A stretch of DNA of 64,000 nucleotides from DASPSR01 sp035516175 (GTDB taxonomy: Bacteria; Nitrospirota; UBA9217): positions 9,945 through 73,944 of the forward strand of contig DATJAO010000011.1 of assembly GCA_035516175.1 (NCBI GenBank), in the 5' to 3' direction. Shown here in pieces: positions 34,262 through 43,187 of the stretch. The number at the start of each line of letters is the position of its first letter. The stretch's first letter is position 1. A program made the translations under genes and the position numbers. The notes under the pieces are model-generated. The model ran no database searches. It saw only the letters and a program-made list of their open reading frames with translations, and had not been told where the DNA came from.

Positions 34262-34343
34262 CAAAAGTTCCAAAGAATAACCAATTATCTCATTTTCAAC
34301 TACAAACAGTTTGATGTTTGACATTTTGGTTATCGGAACTTAT
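34262..34343. repeat. Palindromic intergenic element between glyA and dCMP deaminase
   Basis: AAGTTCCAAAGAATAACCAA (34265-34284) pairs with TTGGTTATCGGAACTT (34326-34341); the interior contains CAAAC/GTTTG. The result is a long imperfect hairpin in the short glyA-deaminase gap. In style it resembles the element at 16292-16461, with similar TTTGG and GGAACTT words. Confidence 0.45.
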
Positions 34344-34376
34344 TTGGGATTTGGTACTTATGATTTGGAGCTTGCT

Positions 34377-34841
34377 ATGACCAGACCTTCCTGGGACGAA
34401 TATTTCATGGAGATCGCGCACCTCGTGAAGAAGCGCGCCACGTGCCTCCGGCGTCAGGTCGGTGCCGTGATCGTCAAGGACAAGAACGTCCTCGCGACGG
34501 GGTACAACGGCGCGCCCTCCGGCATCGAACATTGCCTCGAGCGCGGTTGCCTGCGCGAGCAGCTCAGCATCCCGTCGGGCGAGCGGCACGAGATCTGCCG
34601 CGGCCTGCATGCGGAGCAGAATGCGATCATCCAGGCGGCCAAGCACGGCACGAGCATCGAGGGTGCCACTCTCTACTGCACGAACCAGCCCTGCGGCATC
34701 TGCGCCAAGATGATTATCAACGCGGGCGTGAAGCAGATCATCTATGAGGACGGCTACCCTGACGCCCTGGCCGCGGAGATGCTGAACGAATCCGGTATCA
34801 AGATCACGCACTATAAGAAATCAGAACCAGTTCGCAGCTGA
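34377..34841 (+). CDS. Deoxycytidylate (dCMP) deaminase
   Basis: Zinc enzyme converting dCMP to dUMP, the substrate of thymidylate synthase. 154 residues. SWDEYFMEIAHLVKKRATCLRRQVGAVI starts the family, GLHAEQNAI gives the zinc His and catalytic Glu, and TNQPCGICAKMIINAG gives the two zinc Cys. The start is ATG 34377 after GGAG; an in-frame ATG at 34311 lies in the palindromic element and is unlikely. It sits between glyA (methylene-THF) and nrdR (ribonucleotide reductase repressor), so the cluster as a whole is about dNTP supply. Confidence 0.92.
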   Translation: MTRPSWDEYFMEIAHLVKKRATCLRRQVGAVIVKDKNVLATGYNGAPSGIEHCLERGCLREQLSIPSGERHEICRGLHAEQNAIIQAAKHGTSIEGATLYCTNQPCGICAKMIINAGVKQIIYEDGYPDALAAEMLNESGIKITHYKKSEPVRS

Positions 34842-34909
34842 TAGCTCTTGGTTGATAGTAGTTGCTGTGAGCTTCGAACCATGAGACAAGAGCCATAACG
34901 AGCCAAACC

Positions 34910-35458
34910 ATGCGCTGTCCCTATTGTTCCAGCATTGACAATAAAGTTGTGGATTCCCGGATGGGGAAGGAAGGCGACTCCATCCGGCGCCGGCGCGAGT
35001 GCCTCAAGTGCGAGGGGCGGTTCACCACGTACGAGCGCGTTGAAGAAGTGCTGCCGTCGGTCATTAAGAAGGATGGGCGACGCGAGCCCTTTGACCGGTT
35101 GAAGATCTTGAACGGGCTCAAGAAGGCATGCGAGAAGCGTCCCATAAGCACGGAGATGCTCGAAAAGACCGTGGAGGAGATCGAGAAGTCACTCCAGGAA
35201 AAGGGTCTTAAGGAAATACCGAGCACGGTCATTGGCGGCGAAGTAATGGAACGGTTGCACAAACTGGACGAAGTCGCCTACGTCCGTTTCGCTTCGGTCT
35301 ACCGGTCTTTCCGGGACATTAACGAGTTTATGAGCGAGCTCAAGGACATCCTGAGCAACAAGGAAATGAAGGCCGTGAAGGAGACCACCGAAAAACCGCA
35401 GAAGCCTGAAGACAAAAGTCCGAAGCCGGAGAAATTATCCTTGCCTCTTGACACGTAG
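34910..35458 (+). CDS. nrdR: Transcriptional repressor NrdR
   Basis: ATP/dATP-sensing repressor of ribonucleotide reductase genes. The N-terminal zinc ribbon is MRCPYCSSIDNKVVDSR with CLKCEGRFTTYE, and the ATP-cone starts at PSVIKKDGRREPFDRLKIL. Residues to about 155 (VYRSFRDINEFMSEL) are standard. A Lys/Pro/Glu-rich tail of about 25 residues extends beyond the usual 150-160. No nrdA/nrdB gene is in the window, so its targets lie elsewhere. The start is ATG 34910; no strong ribosome site. The order deaminase-nrdR-priA suggests one transcript. Confidence 0.95.
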   Translation: MRCPYCSSIDNKVVDSRMGKEGDSIRRRRECLKCEGRFTTYERVEEVLPSVIKKDGRREPFDRLKILNGLKKACEKRPISTEMLEKTVEEIEKSLQEKGLKEIPSTVIGGEVMERLHKLDEVAYVRFASVYRSFRDINEFMSELKDILSNKEMKAVKETTEKPQKPEDKSPKPEKLSLPLDT

Positions 35459-35484
35459 ACTCTTAACCTGTGTGATCACATCCT

Positions 35485-37668
35485 ATGACCGACCTTATCG
35501 CTGATATAGCCGTCGGTGTTTCCGTAAACAAAACCTTCCATTACCATATACCCGAGGAGATGAACGGACGTCTTGTACCCGGTTCGCGCGTGCTCGTCCC
35601 GTTCGGAAGCAGGCGCATCACTGGAACGGTGATCGGCTTTTCGAACAAGACCGATGCGGCTGGACTCAAATCCATCATCGAAATCCTCGACTATCCTCTC
35701 ATGACGGAGCTCCTCACCCTCGCTCGCTGGATGTCCGAATATTATATGTATCCCCTCGGTCAGACCATCGATGCCCTGGTGCCCAAAGCTGTTTCGCGCG
35801 CAAAACCAAAGAAGAAAAAATATATCCACCTGCTGTCAGTCCCTCTCGCCGGCGGGGAGCAAGGTAAGGTGAGGGGAAAGAAGCAAGCTGAGATTGTGCG
35901 CCTTCTTTCAGAAATGGGCGAGATGACTAGCGATGATCTCCGCGCATTCTCGTCTCAAACCATAAGATCCCTGTGCAATGCCAGGATCATCGAGATCATT
36001 GAGCGGGAAACCTCCGTGGCTGCAGTACCAGAAGGGTTTACCCCGAGCACCCCTCCCGTGCTCATGCCCGAGCAGTCCGGGGCAGTACAGGGAATCACAG
36101 AAGCGGTTGCCGCCAAACGCTTCGAGGTGTTCCTGCTCCATGGCGTGACCGGGAGTGGCAAGACCGAGGTTTATCTCCAGATCATCGCGAGGCTTGCCAA
36201 TACGGGCAGCGGTGCAATCGTGCTGGTGCCCGAGATCGCGCTCACGCCGCAGCTCCTCGCAAGGTTCAGGGGGCGCTTCGGCAACCGCGTCGCCGTCCTT
36301 CATAGCGGGCTCACGGACCGCGAGCGGGCCGACGAATACCGGCGAATTCAGGCAGGTCAGGTGGATGTCGCCGTTGGCGCTCGTTCGGCGATCTTCGCCC
36401 CATTCGAACACATAGGGCTTATCATAGTCGACGAAGAGCATGAGAATTCATACAAACAGGATGAGGGGCTCCGTTATCATGCGCGGGACGTTGCGGTCAT
36501 GCGCGCAAAGTTCCAGGGCGCCGTTGCTGTGCTTGGCTCTGCCACACCATCCCTTGAAAGCTACTACAACGCAAAGAGCGGCAAATACCGTTATCTCCAT
36601 ATGGCGAACCGCGTGGACCATCGTCCCATGCCCGAGGTGGCAGTGGTCGATCTGAAAGTCCTGCCCAAGTCCTCGCTCTATTCCCCTGTTCTCGTTGAGC
36701 AGATCAGGCAGCGGCTCGAAAAAAACGAGCAGGCTCTCCTCCTCCTGAACCGTAGAGGATTCTCGTCCGTGCTTATCTGCGGGGACTGCGGCGAAGCCGT
36801 GAAATGCCCGAGCTGCAGCGTGTCGCTCACCTTTCACAAGGCGGAACAGAAGCTCAAGTGCCACTACTGCGGGTACCTCATTCGACCGCCGGACCGATGT
36901 CCATCGTGCTCGAGCATCAACCTGAAGTTGCTCGGCTCAGGCACGCAGAAGATCGAAGAAGAGCTGAAGGCGCTCTTTCCCGGTGCACGGATTAAGAGAA
37001 TGGACAGCGACACGGTCAAAGGCAGGCAGGCGTACGATACGCTGCTCCAGCAGGTTGACCGGCGGGAGGTGGACATCCTGCTCGGTACGCAGATGGTCGC
37101 GAAGGGACACGATTTCCCGTCGGTGACGCTTGTGGGCGTCGTGGACGCCGATGTTGGGCTAAATCTGCCTGACTTCCGGTCATCGGAAAAGACCTTCCAG
37201 CTCATCACCCAGGCCGCTGGGAGGGCCGGACGGGGTGAGACCGTGGGTGAAGTGATCATCCAGACCATGAACCCGCGCCACTATTCTATCCAGCACAGCA
37301 GAACCCACAACTACGAAGGGTTCTATGATGAAGAGATTTCATACCGCAGGGAACTCGGGTATCCGCCTATCGGCCGGATCATCAAGCTCGAAGTGAAAAG
37401 TGCCAATGAGTCCCACGCCGCTGAAGCGGCGAAGAGCGCGCAGAACCGCATGCGCAGCCTGATGAGGGGAAAAGATACCATCCTCCTCGGGCCCGCGCCC
37501 GCGCCGATAGCAAGGGTGCGCGGCCAGTATCGGTTCCAGCTGCTTCTGCTTTCTCAGAAACGTGACCTGATCAGGTCCCTGGCAGCAGAGGGTAGGAATA
37601 TCGTGGAAGAGAAGTTTGGCAGGAAGTGCAAGGTAATCGTGGATGTGGACCCCATGAATTTGATGTGA
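35485..37668 (+). CDS. priA: Primosomal protein N' (replication restart helicase PriA)
   Basis: SF2 helicase that reloads the replisome at collapsed forks. 727 residues, full length. The 3'-DNA-binding domain opens VSVNKTFHYHIPEEM and GSRVLVPFGSRRITGTVIG. Walker A is GVTGSGKTEVYLQ, and the DEAH-box-like segment is IIVDEEHENSYKQ. The zinc-binding insert has paired Cys motifs (CGDCGEAVKCPSC, CHYCG, CPSC). Motifs GTQMVAKGHDFPSVTLVG and QAAGRAGRG are conserved. The start lacks a Shine-Dalgarno; a 10-bp perfect palindrome TGTGATCACA (35471-35480) lies immediately upstream. Confidence 0.96.
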   Translation: MTDLIADIAVGVSVNKTFHYHIPEEMNGRLVPGSRVLVPFGSRRITGTVIGFSNKTDAAGLKSIIEILDYPLMTELLTLARWMSEYYMYPLGQTIDALVPKAVSRAKPKKKKYIHLLSVPLAGGEQGKVRGKKQAEIVRLLSEMGEMTSDDLRAFSSQTIRSLCNARIIEIIERETSVAAVPEGFTPSTPPVLMPEQSGAVQGITEAVAAKRFEVFLLHGVTGSGKTEVYLQIIARLANTGSGAIVLVPEIALTPQLLARFRGRFGNRVAVLHSGLTDRERADEYRRIQAGQVDVAVGARSAIFAPFEHIGLIIVDEEHENSYKQDEGLRYHARDVAVMRAKFQGAVAVLGSATPSLESYYNAKSGKYRYLHMANRVDHRPMPEVAVVDLKVLPKSSLYSPVLVEQIRQRLEKNEQALLLLNRRGFSSVLICGDCGEAVKCPSCSVSLTFHKAEQKLKCHYCGYLIRPPDRCPSCSSINLKLLGSGTQKIEEELKALFPGARIKRMDSDTVKGRQAYDTLLQQVDRREVDILLGTQMVAKGHDFPSVTLVGVVDADVGLNLPDFRSSEKTFQLITQAAGRAGRGETVGEVIIQTMNPRHYSIQHSRTHNYEGFYDEEISYRRELGYPPIGRIIKLEVKSANESHAAEAAKSAQNRMRSLMRGKDTILLGPAPAPIARVRGQYRFQLLLLSQKRDLIRSLAAEGRNIVEEKFGRKCKVIVDVDPMNLM

Positions 37669-37714
37669 TGTGTATGAGGCAAATGAAATTGTTGCCAAAA
37701 TGGAAAAAATTTTC

Positions 37715-37737
37715 CGCAAAGACGCTAGAGTGCAAAG
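37715..37737. repeat. Remnant of a 'CGCAAAGACGC' intergenic repeat
   Basis: CGCAAAGACGCTAGAGTGCA and the following bases resemble a dispersed intergenic repeat seen at two other places in the window (52198-52275, 54418-54440). It lies between the convergent priA and emrB genes. Confidence 0.4.
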
Positions 37738-37849
37738 AAAACATTGAATTTCATTCCAAGCTTATAAAAGTTTTCGCAGGATTTGCGCATATGCGATGAG
37801 AATCTTTTTGTTTTGGCTTGCCCGAGTCAGGGAATAATCGATGCCAGCC

Positions 37850-39385
37850 TCAGTGCGCCAGAGGAGGGCCACTGGATGTCTCGGCCCGTTTCATCAGGAA
37901 TACGAGAGGGAGAACGCAGAGGATCAGTGCGCAGATGGTCAGGAAGGCATCAGTGAACGCAAGGGTCATAGACTGCCGGATCAGTTCCCCGTACATCAGG
38001 CCGCCGGCATTGGCAGCTGGCAGCCCGTGCGATCCCAGGAAAGCCCCTATTTTGTCCCGGTAAATAGAATAAGCCGGATCGAAAGGGTTCAGGTGCTCTA
38101 CAAGACGCGTCTGGTGAAACTGGGCCCGCCGGGAGAGCATGGTCGTCGTAAAGGCGATGCCTACGCTGCCCCCCAGGTTCCGGAGCAGGTTGTATAGAGA
38201 GCTTGCCTCGGTCATGTTCTCCCGAGGGATGTGGGAGAGGGTCATCGTCGTGAGCGGTATGAAGGTCAAACCCATGCCGATGCCGAGGATCGTCCGGGGC
38301 CAGACAAAGGTCCAAAAATCCGTGGTGAGATTGAATAGCGACATCATGTAGGTGCTGAGGGCGCAGATCGTTATACCAACGGCGAGAAGGCGCTTGGGAT
38401 TGACTTTGCCTACAAGTTTGCCAGCAAAAGGCATTGCGAGCATAGTGGCTAAACCGCCGGGACCGAGCACAAGGCCGGCATAAAACGACGTATACCCCAT
38501 GATCGACTGGAGAAAAATGGGCAGAAGCACGATGCTCCCGAAGAGGTTCAAAAAGACGAAGAACATCACCGTGGCGCCGCTCGTGAACGTGCGGTCCTTG
38601 AACAGCCGGAGGTTGACGATGGGATGTTCGGAATAGTACTCATTGATCACCAGGAGCACGAGCGATACGGCCGAGATGATTGCGAAGGTCACAATGAGGT
38701 TCGAAGCAAACCAGTCCTCATTCTCCCCTTTATCGAGGATGAACTGGAGAGAGCCCAGGCCGGCGGCAAGGAACGCAAGGCCCCAATAGTCGATCTTCAT
38801 CTTGACGCGCTTCATGTACGGCGGGTCCTGGATGACGATGATGTTCATGATGATGGAAAGGATGCCGATGGGGATGTTGATATAGAAGATCCAGCGCCAG
38901 GACCAGTTGTCCGTGATCCAGCCGCCGAGCACGGGGCCGACAATGGGACCGAGCATGGCGCCCATGCCGAAGATGGCCATGGCCGTGCCGTGTTTTTCAC
39001 GGGGAAAGGTTTCAAGCAGGATCGACTGGCTCAACGGAACGAGCCCGCCGCCTCCGATGCCCTGGATGATCCTGAAGACCACGAGGCTTTGGAGGCTCCA
39101 GGCTGACCCGCACATGAACGAGCTAAAGGTGAAGAGGGCTATGGAGGCGATAAGGTAATTTTTTCTACCGATAAGCCGGGAGAGCCACCCTGCCATAGGA
39201 ATGATGACGGCGTTCGACACGAGGTAGGCGGTGATGGTCCATGTGGACTCGTCAATGCCTGCGGACAACGATCCCCTAATGTGATTGAGCGAGACGTTCA
39301 CGACCGACGTGTCGATGATCTCAATCAGCGTCGGGAGCATTACCGTGAGTGCGACGAGGCCACGGCTCATGGTGCCTCTGTTCAT
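37850..39385 (-). CDS. DHA2-family (EmrB-type) drug:H+ antiporter
   Basis: Inner-membrane proton-coupled efflux pump, 511 residues and about 14 helices. TLIEIIDTSVVNVSLNHI is the DHA2 motif in helix 1. WLSRLIGRKNYLIAS is motif A. The antiporter motif C lies around MGAMLGPIVGPVLGGWITD, and WRWIFYINIPIGILS is the standard loop. It overlaps the upstream emrA-like gene by four bases (ATGA, 39382-39385), so the two are translationally coupled. The pump drives export through the membrane-fusion and TolC partners encoded just upstream. Substrates unknown. Confidence 0.9.
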   Translation of the reverse strand: MNRGTMSRGLVALTVMLPTLIEIIDTSVVNVSLNHIRGSLSAGIDESTWTITAYLVSNAVIIPMAGWLSRLIGRKNYLIASIALFTFSSFMCGSAWSLQSLVVFRIIQGIGGGGLVPLSQSILLETFPREKHGTAMAIFGMGAMLGPIVGPVLGGWITDNWSWRWIFYINIPIGILSIIMNIIVIQDPPYMKRVKMKIDYWGLAFLAAGLGSLQFILDKGENEDWFASNLIVTFAIISAVSLVLLVINEYYSEHPIVNLRLFKDRTFTSGATVMFFVFLNLFGSIVLLPIFLQSIMGYTSFYAGLVLGPGGLATMLAMPFAGKLVGKVNPKRLLAVGITICALSTYMMSLFNLTTDFWTFVWPRTILGIGMGLTFIPLTTMTLSHIPRENMTEASSLYNLLRNLGGSVGIAFTTTMLSRRAQFHQTRLVEHLNPFDPAYSIYRDKIGAFLGSHGLPAANAGGLMYGELIRQSMTLAFTDAFLTICALILCVLPLVFLMKRAETSSGPPLAH

Positions 39386-40395
39386 TTTGCGATCACCGTG
39401 GGCACTACAGACATGCCGATCCTCAGGATGTGGTCCTTGTCCGTTCCTTCCTCGAGGACGATCTTGACCGGAATCCGCTGTACTACCTTGACATAGTTGC
39501 CCGTGGCGTTCTCCGCGGGGAACAATGAAAAAGTCACGCCTGTCCCGGCCATGATGCTGTCGACCTTGCCTCTAAACACCTTCCCCGGATAAGAGTCCAC
39601 CTCGATCTTCACGGACTGTCCCGGGCGGATGTTCTCCATCTGTGTCTCTTTAAAGTTCGCCGTTACCCAGATGTCATTCAGTCCGACCACGGCCATAAGC
39701 GGCTGGCCTGGCTGGATCTGGTTCCCGATCTGAGCCGATTTCTTCGTGACATAGCCATCAACCGGTGCGTAGATCTTCGTGTACTGATAGTTGAGCTCGG
39801 CCAGCGTTGCTGCTGCTTCCTTCTGCTTGATCGTGGACACCTGCGTCAGCTTCTGCGATTCTGACGACCGGAGCTGCTCTTCGGCCGCCTTCACCTGGGC
39901 GACGGCCACCTCATAGGCCGTCATAGCCCGGTCGTAGAGGTCGCGGGGGAGGACCTCCTTCTGATAGAGGTTCTCGGACCGGGTCTTCTCGATCTCAGCC
40001 AGCTTGAGGTTCGCCCGCTGCAGTTCGAGGTTCGCCCTTGCCGCCGCGATCCGCGTCTCGGCCTCGTCAAGCTTCGCCTTTTCTGCACGAACAGAGGAAG
40101 ACGCCTCGAGGAACCTCGCGCTGTAATCTGCTGGATCGATCTCGAGCAGAAGGTCCCCTTTATTCACGGACTGGTTGTCCGTGACGGAAATCTCTTTCAC
40201 CGTGCCGTCGATCTTCGCCGCGATCGTATGGATGTTCCCGTCGATGAAAGCGTCATCGGTGGAGACATGTGTCTTGCGGTACCCTGTGTAGAAATAACCG
40301 GCGATCAGGCCGATGAGGACAACACCCCCGACGATTAGGAAGGCTTTTTTCTTTTTCTGATCATTATTGCTACTTTCCGTCTGTGCCTCTGCCAT
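39382..40395 (-). CDS. EmrA/HlyD-family membrane fusion protein
   Basis: Periplasmic adaptor linking the EmrB-like pump to TolC. 337 residues with one N-terminal membrane helix (about 17-36, AFLIVGGVVLIGLIAGYFYT). The lipoyl half is HVSTDDAFIDGNIHTIAAKIDGTVKEI, a long coiled-coil hairpin covers about 85-200, and YAPVDGYVTKKSAQIGNQIQPGQPLMAVV is the second lipoyl half. The beta-barrel follows with VTANFKETQMENIRPGQ. An AAGGAG site precedes the ATG. Middle gene of the tolC-emrA-emrB operon. Confidence 0.92.
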   Translation of the reverse strand: MAEAQTESSNNDQKKKKAFLIVGGVVLIGLIAGYFYTGYRKTHVSTDDAFIDGNIHTIAAKIDGTVKEISVTDNQSVNKGDLLLEIDPADYSARFLEASSSVRAEKAKLDEAETRIAAARANLELQRANLKLAEIEKTRSENLYQKEVLPRDLYDRAMTAYEVAVAQVKAAEEQLRSSESQKLTQVSTIKQKEAAATLAELNYQYTKIYAPVDGYVTKKSAQIGNQIQPGQPLMAVVGLNDIWVTANFKETQMENIRPGQSVKIEVDSYPGKVFRGKVDSIMAGTGVTFSLFPAENATGNYVKVVQRIPVKIVLEEGTDKDHILRIGMSVVPTVIAK

Positions 40396-40507
40396 TCTGG
40401 ATCTCCTTGATGTTTATGGCAACGGGCAGAGAGCAGGGGCATAGAGCCAATAAGTAATATCATTCTGCCTTTTTACCCCATGCTCTTTGCTATTTGTTTC
40501 CTGCAAT

Positions 40508-41797
40508 TTACTTCCCGTACATGCTCATAAGGTCTCTACCCATGGAATAGAGGAGGCCTGCCTCGGCCCGCTCGAACCCGTAGAGCGCCTTCCATGTATT
40601 GGACTTCGATGCGCTCAGAAGGGTTACCGCATCGAGCACCTCGAGGGCCGTTCCCACGCCTTCCTGATACCGAAGCCGCTGGAGCCGAAGGTTCTCTTCA
40701 GCCTGCGCTACGGCGGTCTTCGTCACCTCGATCTGCTGTGCCGAGCTCTGAAGATTGAGGTATGCGCCCTTCACATCGAGCCGGACCGCGTCGACGATCT
40801 TGTCCCGGGTCGTTTTGAGCGATGCAAGCTCGCTTTTGGCGATATGCACCCGCGCACTGGTTGCGCCCCCCTCGAAGAGGTTGAAGTTCACGCCCGCGAT
40901 GAGCGACCAGTTTCGGGGATAGACCTGGAATTCGTTCTCCTGGTACTGGTATCCTCCCGAAAGGTAGAACGTGGGGAAATACTCAGCCCGGGTCGAATTG
41001 ATGCCCTCCTCCTTGGCACGGATGCCGGCATCGAGCACCTGGATCTCCGGGCTTTCTGCCTCGGCGGCTGTCCAGGCCGCTTCGAGCGTAATGCCTGCTG
41101 ACGGACTTGTCTTGACCTCTTCGGGCTGCACGGCATCGTTTAAGGGGCGCAGAAGGAGGCTGTTGATCCGCGACGCCCTCAGGGAGCGGAGATTATCGGA
41201 GGTTAGGTACCGCTGGCGTGAATCGGCGAGCGTCACATCTGCCTGGAGCACCTCATTCTTCGTAACCACACCGGCGCTGTACCGCACCTCGGCATCGTGC
41301 TTGTGCGCCTCGTACTGCTTGACCTCCTCGGCAGCAACCTCAAGGAGCTTATCTGCTTCCAGGAGATCGTAGTAGGCCAGAATGAATTCCAGTGCAGATT
41401 GGTTCCGTGCCCGTTGGGTTGCAATTTCCCTAGCCTTGAGATTATAATTGGCAGCGTCGATCGATGATGAGGTCTTCCCGAAGTCATAGAGCAGCTGGTT
41501 TGCCGTCACACCGTAGGTAAGGAACTGGTTCTGGGCTGTAGGAGCGACCAGGGTGTTGAATCTCGCCGTAGGCTGGTATTGAAGCCAGGTCTCGTTACCG
41601 TAGATGGTCACCTGGGGAAGCCAGGGAGAGCGGGCGAGCGACACAGCGCTCCGCGCCGCCTCTTCGTCGGACCGGGCAATCTTCACATCGCGCCCGGTAT
41701 CGGCAACGATCTTCAGCCCCTCTTCGAGGGTGAGCGCCCGACCCGCAACGGGAATGAGGAGCACGCACGCAAACACAAAAAGTTGAAATCGCCTCAT
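40508..41797 (-). CDS. TolC-family outer-membrane efflux protein
   Basis: Outer-membrane channel-tunnel subunit, 429 residues; first gene of the efflux operon, 112 bases upstream of the adaptor. A signal peptide covers about residues 1-21 (FQLFVFACVLLIPVAGRA). The two internal repeats of the family are visible: LTLEEGLKIVADTGRDVKIA and ITLEAAWTAAEAESPEIQVL, each followed by long coiled-coil helices. LRLQRLRYQEGVGTALEVLDA closes the second repeat. With the adaptor and pump it would span both membranes. Confidence 0.9.
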   Translation of the reverse strand: MRRFQLFVFACVLLIPVAGRALTLEEGLKIVADTGRDVKIARSDEEAARSAVSLARSPWLPQVTIYGNETWLQYQPTARFNTLVAPTAQNQFLTYGVTANQLLYDFGKTSSSIDAANYNLKAREIATQRARNQSALEFILAYYDLLEADKLLEVAAEEVKQYEAHKHDAEVRYSAGVVTKNEVLQADVTLADSRQRYLTSDNLRSLRASRINSLLLRPLNDAVQPEEVKTSPSAGITLEAAWTAAEAESPEIQVLDAGIRAKEEGINSTRAEYFPTFYLSGGYQYQENEFQVYPRNWSLIAGVNFNLFEGGATSARVHIAKSELASLKTTRDKIVDAVRLDVKGAYLNLQSSAQQIEVTKTAVAQAEENLRLQRLRYQEGVGTALEVLDAVTLLSASKSNTWKALYGFERAEAGLLYSMGRDLMSMYGK

Positions 41798-41980
41798 GGC
41801 ATACCTCGGAGATGATTTTAAAAATGTAAGTGAGCACTATAATACGATAAAAATAAGAAAAAGGGAAGAGTTCTTGTAAATTATTGAAAGAATTTTTTTT
41901 GGCCTATATTTCTCTTCACATCTCTTTCCGGGTGAATTATAGTATTGTCAAAGCTTAATCAGTTAAGGGGCCATGAAAGC

Positions 41981-42874
41981 ATGCCGCAGGTAATATCCGC
42001 AAGCAGAAGGACCGACATTCCTGCCTTTTATGCGGGATGGTTGACCACCCGGTTGAAGGCCGGTTATGTCCATGTCCGGCAGCCGTATACGAAAAAGTCG
42101 AAATGTGTGTCGCTCAAGCCGGAAGATGTAGACGCCATTGTCTTCTGGTCTAAAAATTACGCGCCGCTTCTCAACAAGCTCAAAGCTATCGAGAGAACCA
42201 CGAAGAATCTCTTCTTTCATTTTACCATCACGGCAAACAGAGAGCTCGAGTTCCACACGCCCTACTACAAAGATTCGATAAAGGATTATATCTTTATCGT
42301 CCGGCGGTATTCACGGGAACAAATCGTCTGGCGGTATGACCCCATCTGCGTTACTGACAAATTATCGTTCGAAATTCATGAAGAACGATTCGCGCAATGC
42401 GCCGAAAGACTCAAGGGCTATGCTCGGAAGTGTATTATAAGCTTTGTGCATCCCTACAAGAAAGCTATCGACAACCTGAAGAAATATACGGACCACGTTT
42501 TAATTGATCTTTCAATGGATAGGAAACGGGAATACGCGCATCGACTGTCTGAGAGGGCAGAATCCTACGGCATTCAGCTTTATTCCTGCTGCAATGATTA
42601 TCTGCTGTCTGAAAAGATAAAAAAGGGAAGTTGCATAGACGGGGTCTACCTAGCTGAGATTTCGAAAACACCTATCGACACTCGAAGGGCCGCAACACGA
42701 AAGGAGTGTGCCTGCACAAAGAGCGTTGATGTCGGGGCGTACGACACCTGTGCGCACGGGTGCGTGTATTGCTATGCGAACATCGATAAAGACAAGGCGG
42801 AAGCCGCTCAGCAGCGGCATCATCCTGAATGGAATGCGCTTGATATGCAGGTGGATGAAAGGGAACCAGAGTGA
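41981..42874 (+). CDS. DUF1848 family protein with C-terminal Cys cluster
   Basis: About 297 residues. ISASRRTDIPAFYAGWL at the N-terminus is the hallmark of DUF1848. IVFWSKNYAPLL, FHFTITANRELE and IVWRYDPI follow. The C-terminus carries CACTKSVDVGAYDTCAHGC and then VYCYAN, which contains a CxxxCxxC pattern (CAHGCVYC) like that of radical SAM enzymes, placed unusually at the C-terminal end. The biochemical role of the family is not known to me. I prefer ATG 41981; a TTG 12 codons upstream (41945) also fits, and AAGGGG lies between them. Divergent from the efflux operon; no obvious functional link. Confidence 0.8.
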   Translation: MPQVISASRRTDIPAFYAGWLTTRLKAGYVHVRQPYTKKSKCVSLKPEDVDAIVFWSKNYAPLLNKLKAIERTTKNLFFHFTITANRELEFHTPYYKDSIKDYIFIVRRYSREQIVWRYDPICVTDKLSFEIHEERFAQCAERLKGYARKCIISFVHPYKKAIDNLKKYTDHVLIDLSMDRKREYAHRLSERAESYGIQLYSCCNDYLLSEKIKKGSCIDGVYLAEISKTPIDTRRAATRKECACTKSVDVGAYDTCAHGCVYCYANIDKDKAEAAQQRHHPEWNALDMQVDEREPE

Positions 42875-43187
42875 CTGAATCCCGGAAGGCCGCATTTCGT
42901 TTTTAAAATTAGTTATGAAAGGAATCTCATCCCGGGATAATATTTCGTTTCTCATCTGCCTTCCCTGTTCTGGTTTTGATTTTCACAGTCGCTTCAAGTG
43001 TCATTGACAAGCTTGAGAAAAAAGGCTAAATTACTAAATTCTGAGCATCATGGTGACATGAAGATGGCGATTTCAATCTGCAAATAATCATGGGGGTATG
43101 AGTATGCTCCTAAAGATGGTGAGATTGATGAACCTATCAACAACCAAGCGGATTTGTTAAATTACCTTAAGATTTTGGAGATTGCAG
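42875..43187 (+). promoter_or_regulatory. Intergenic region with a sigma-70 promoter for the TMTC-like gene
   Basis: Low-G+C gap without a gene. TTGACA at 43004-43009 and TAAATT at 43027-43032 with 17-base spacing form a plausible promoter. It gives a leader of about 150 bases before GTG 43188, which has GGAG seven bases upstream. Confidence 0.5.

Noticed and set aside
35471..35480. TGTGATCACA before priA as a CRP site
   Set aside because: CRP/FNR sites need a spacer between the half sites; here they abut, so the spacing is wrong.
32093..35489. Identical 16-mer GATCACATCCTATGAC before the CDF remnant and before priA
   Set aside because: One chance match of this length is expected among all pairs of positions in 64 kb, and the flanks differ.
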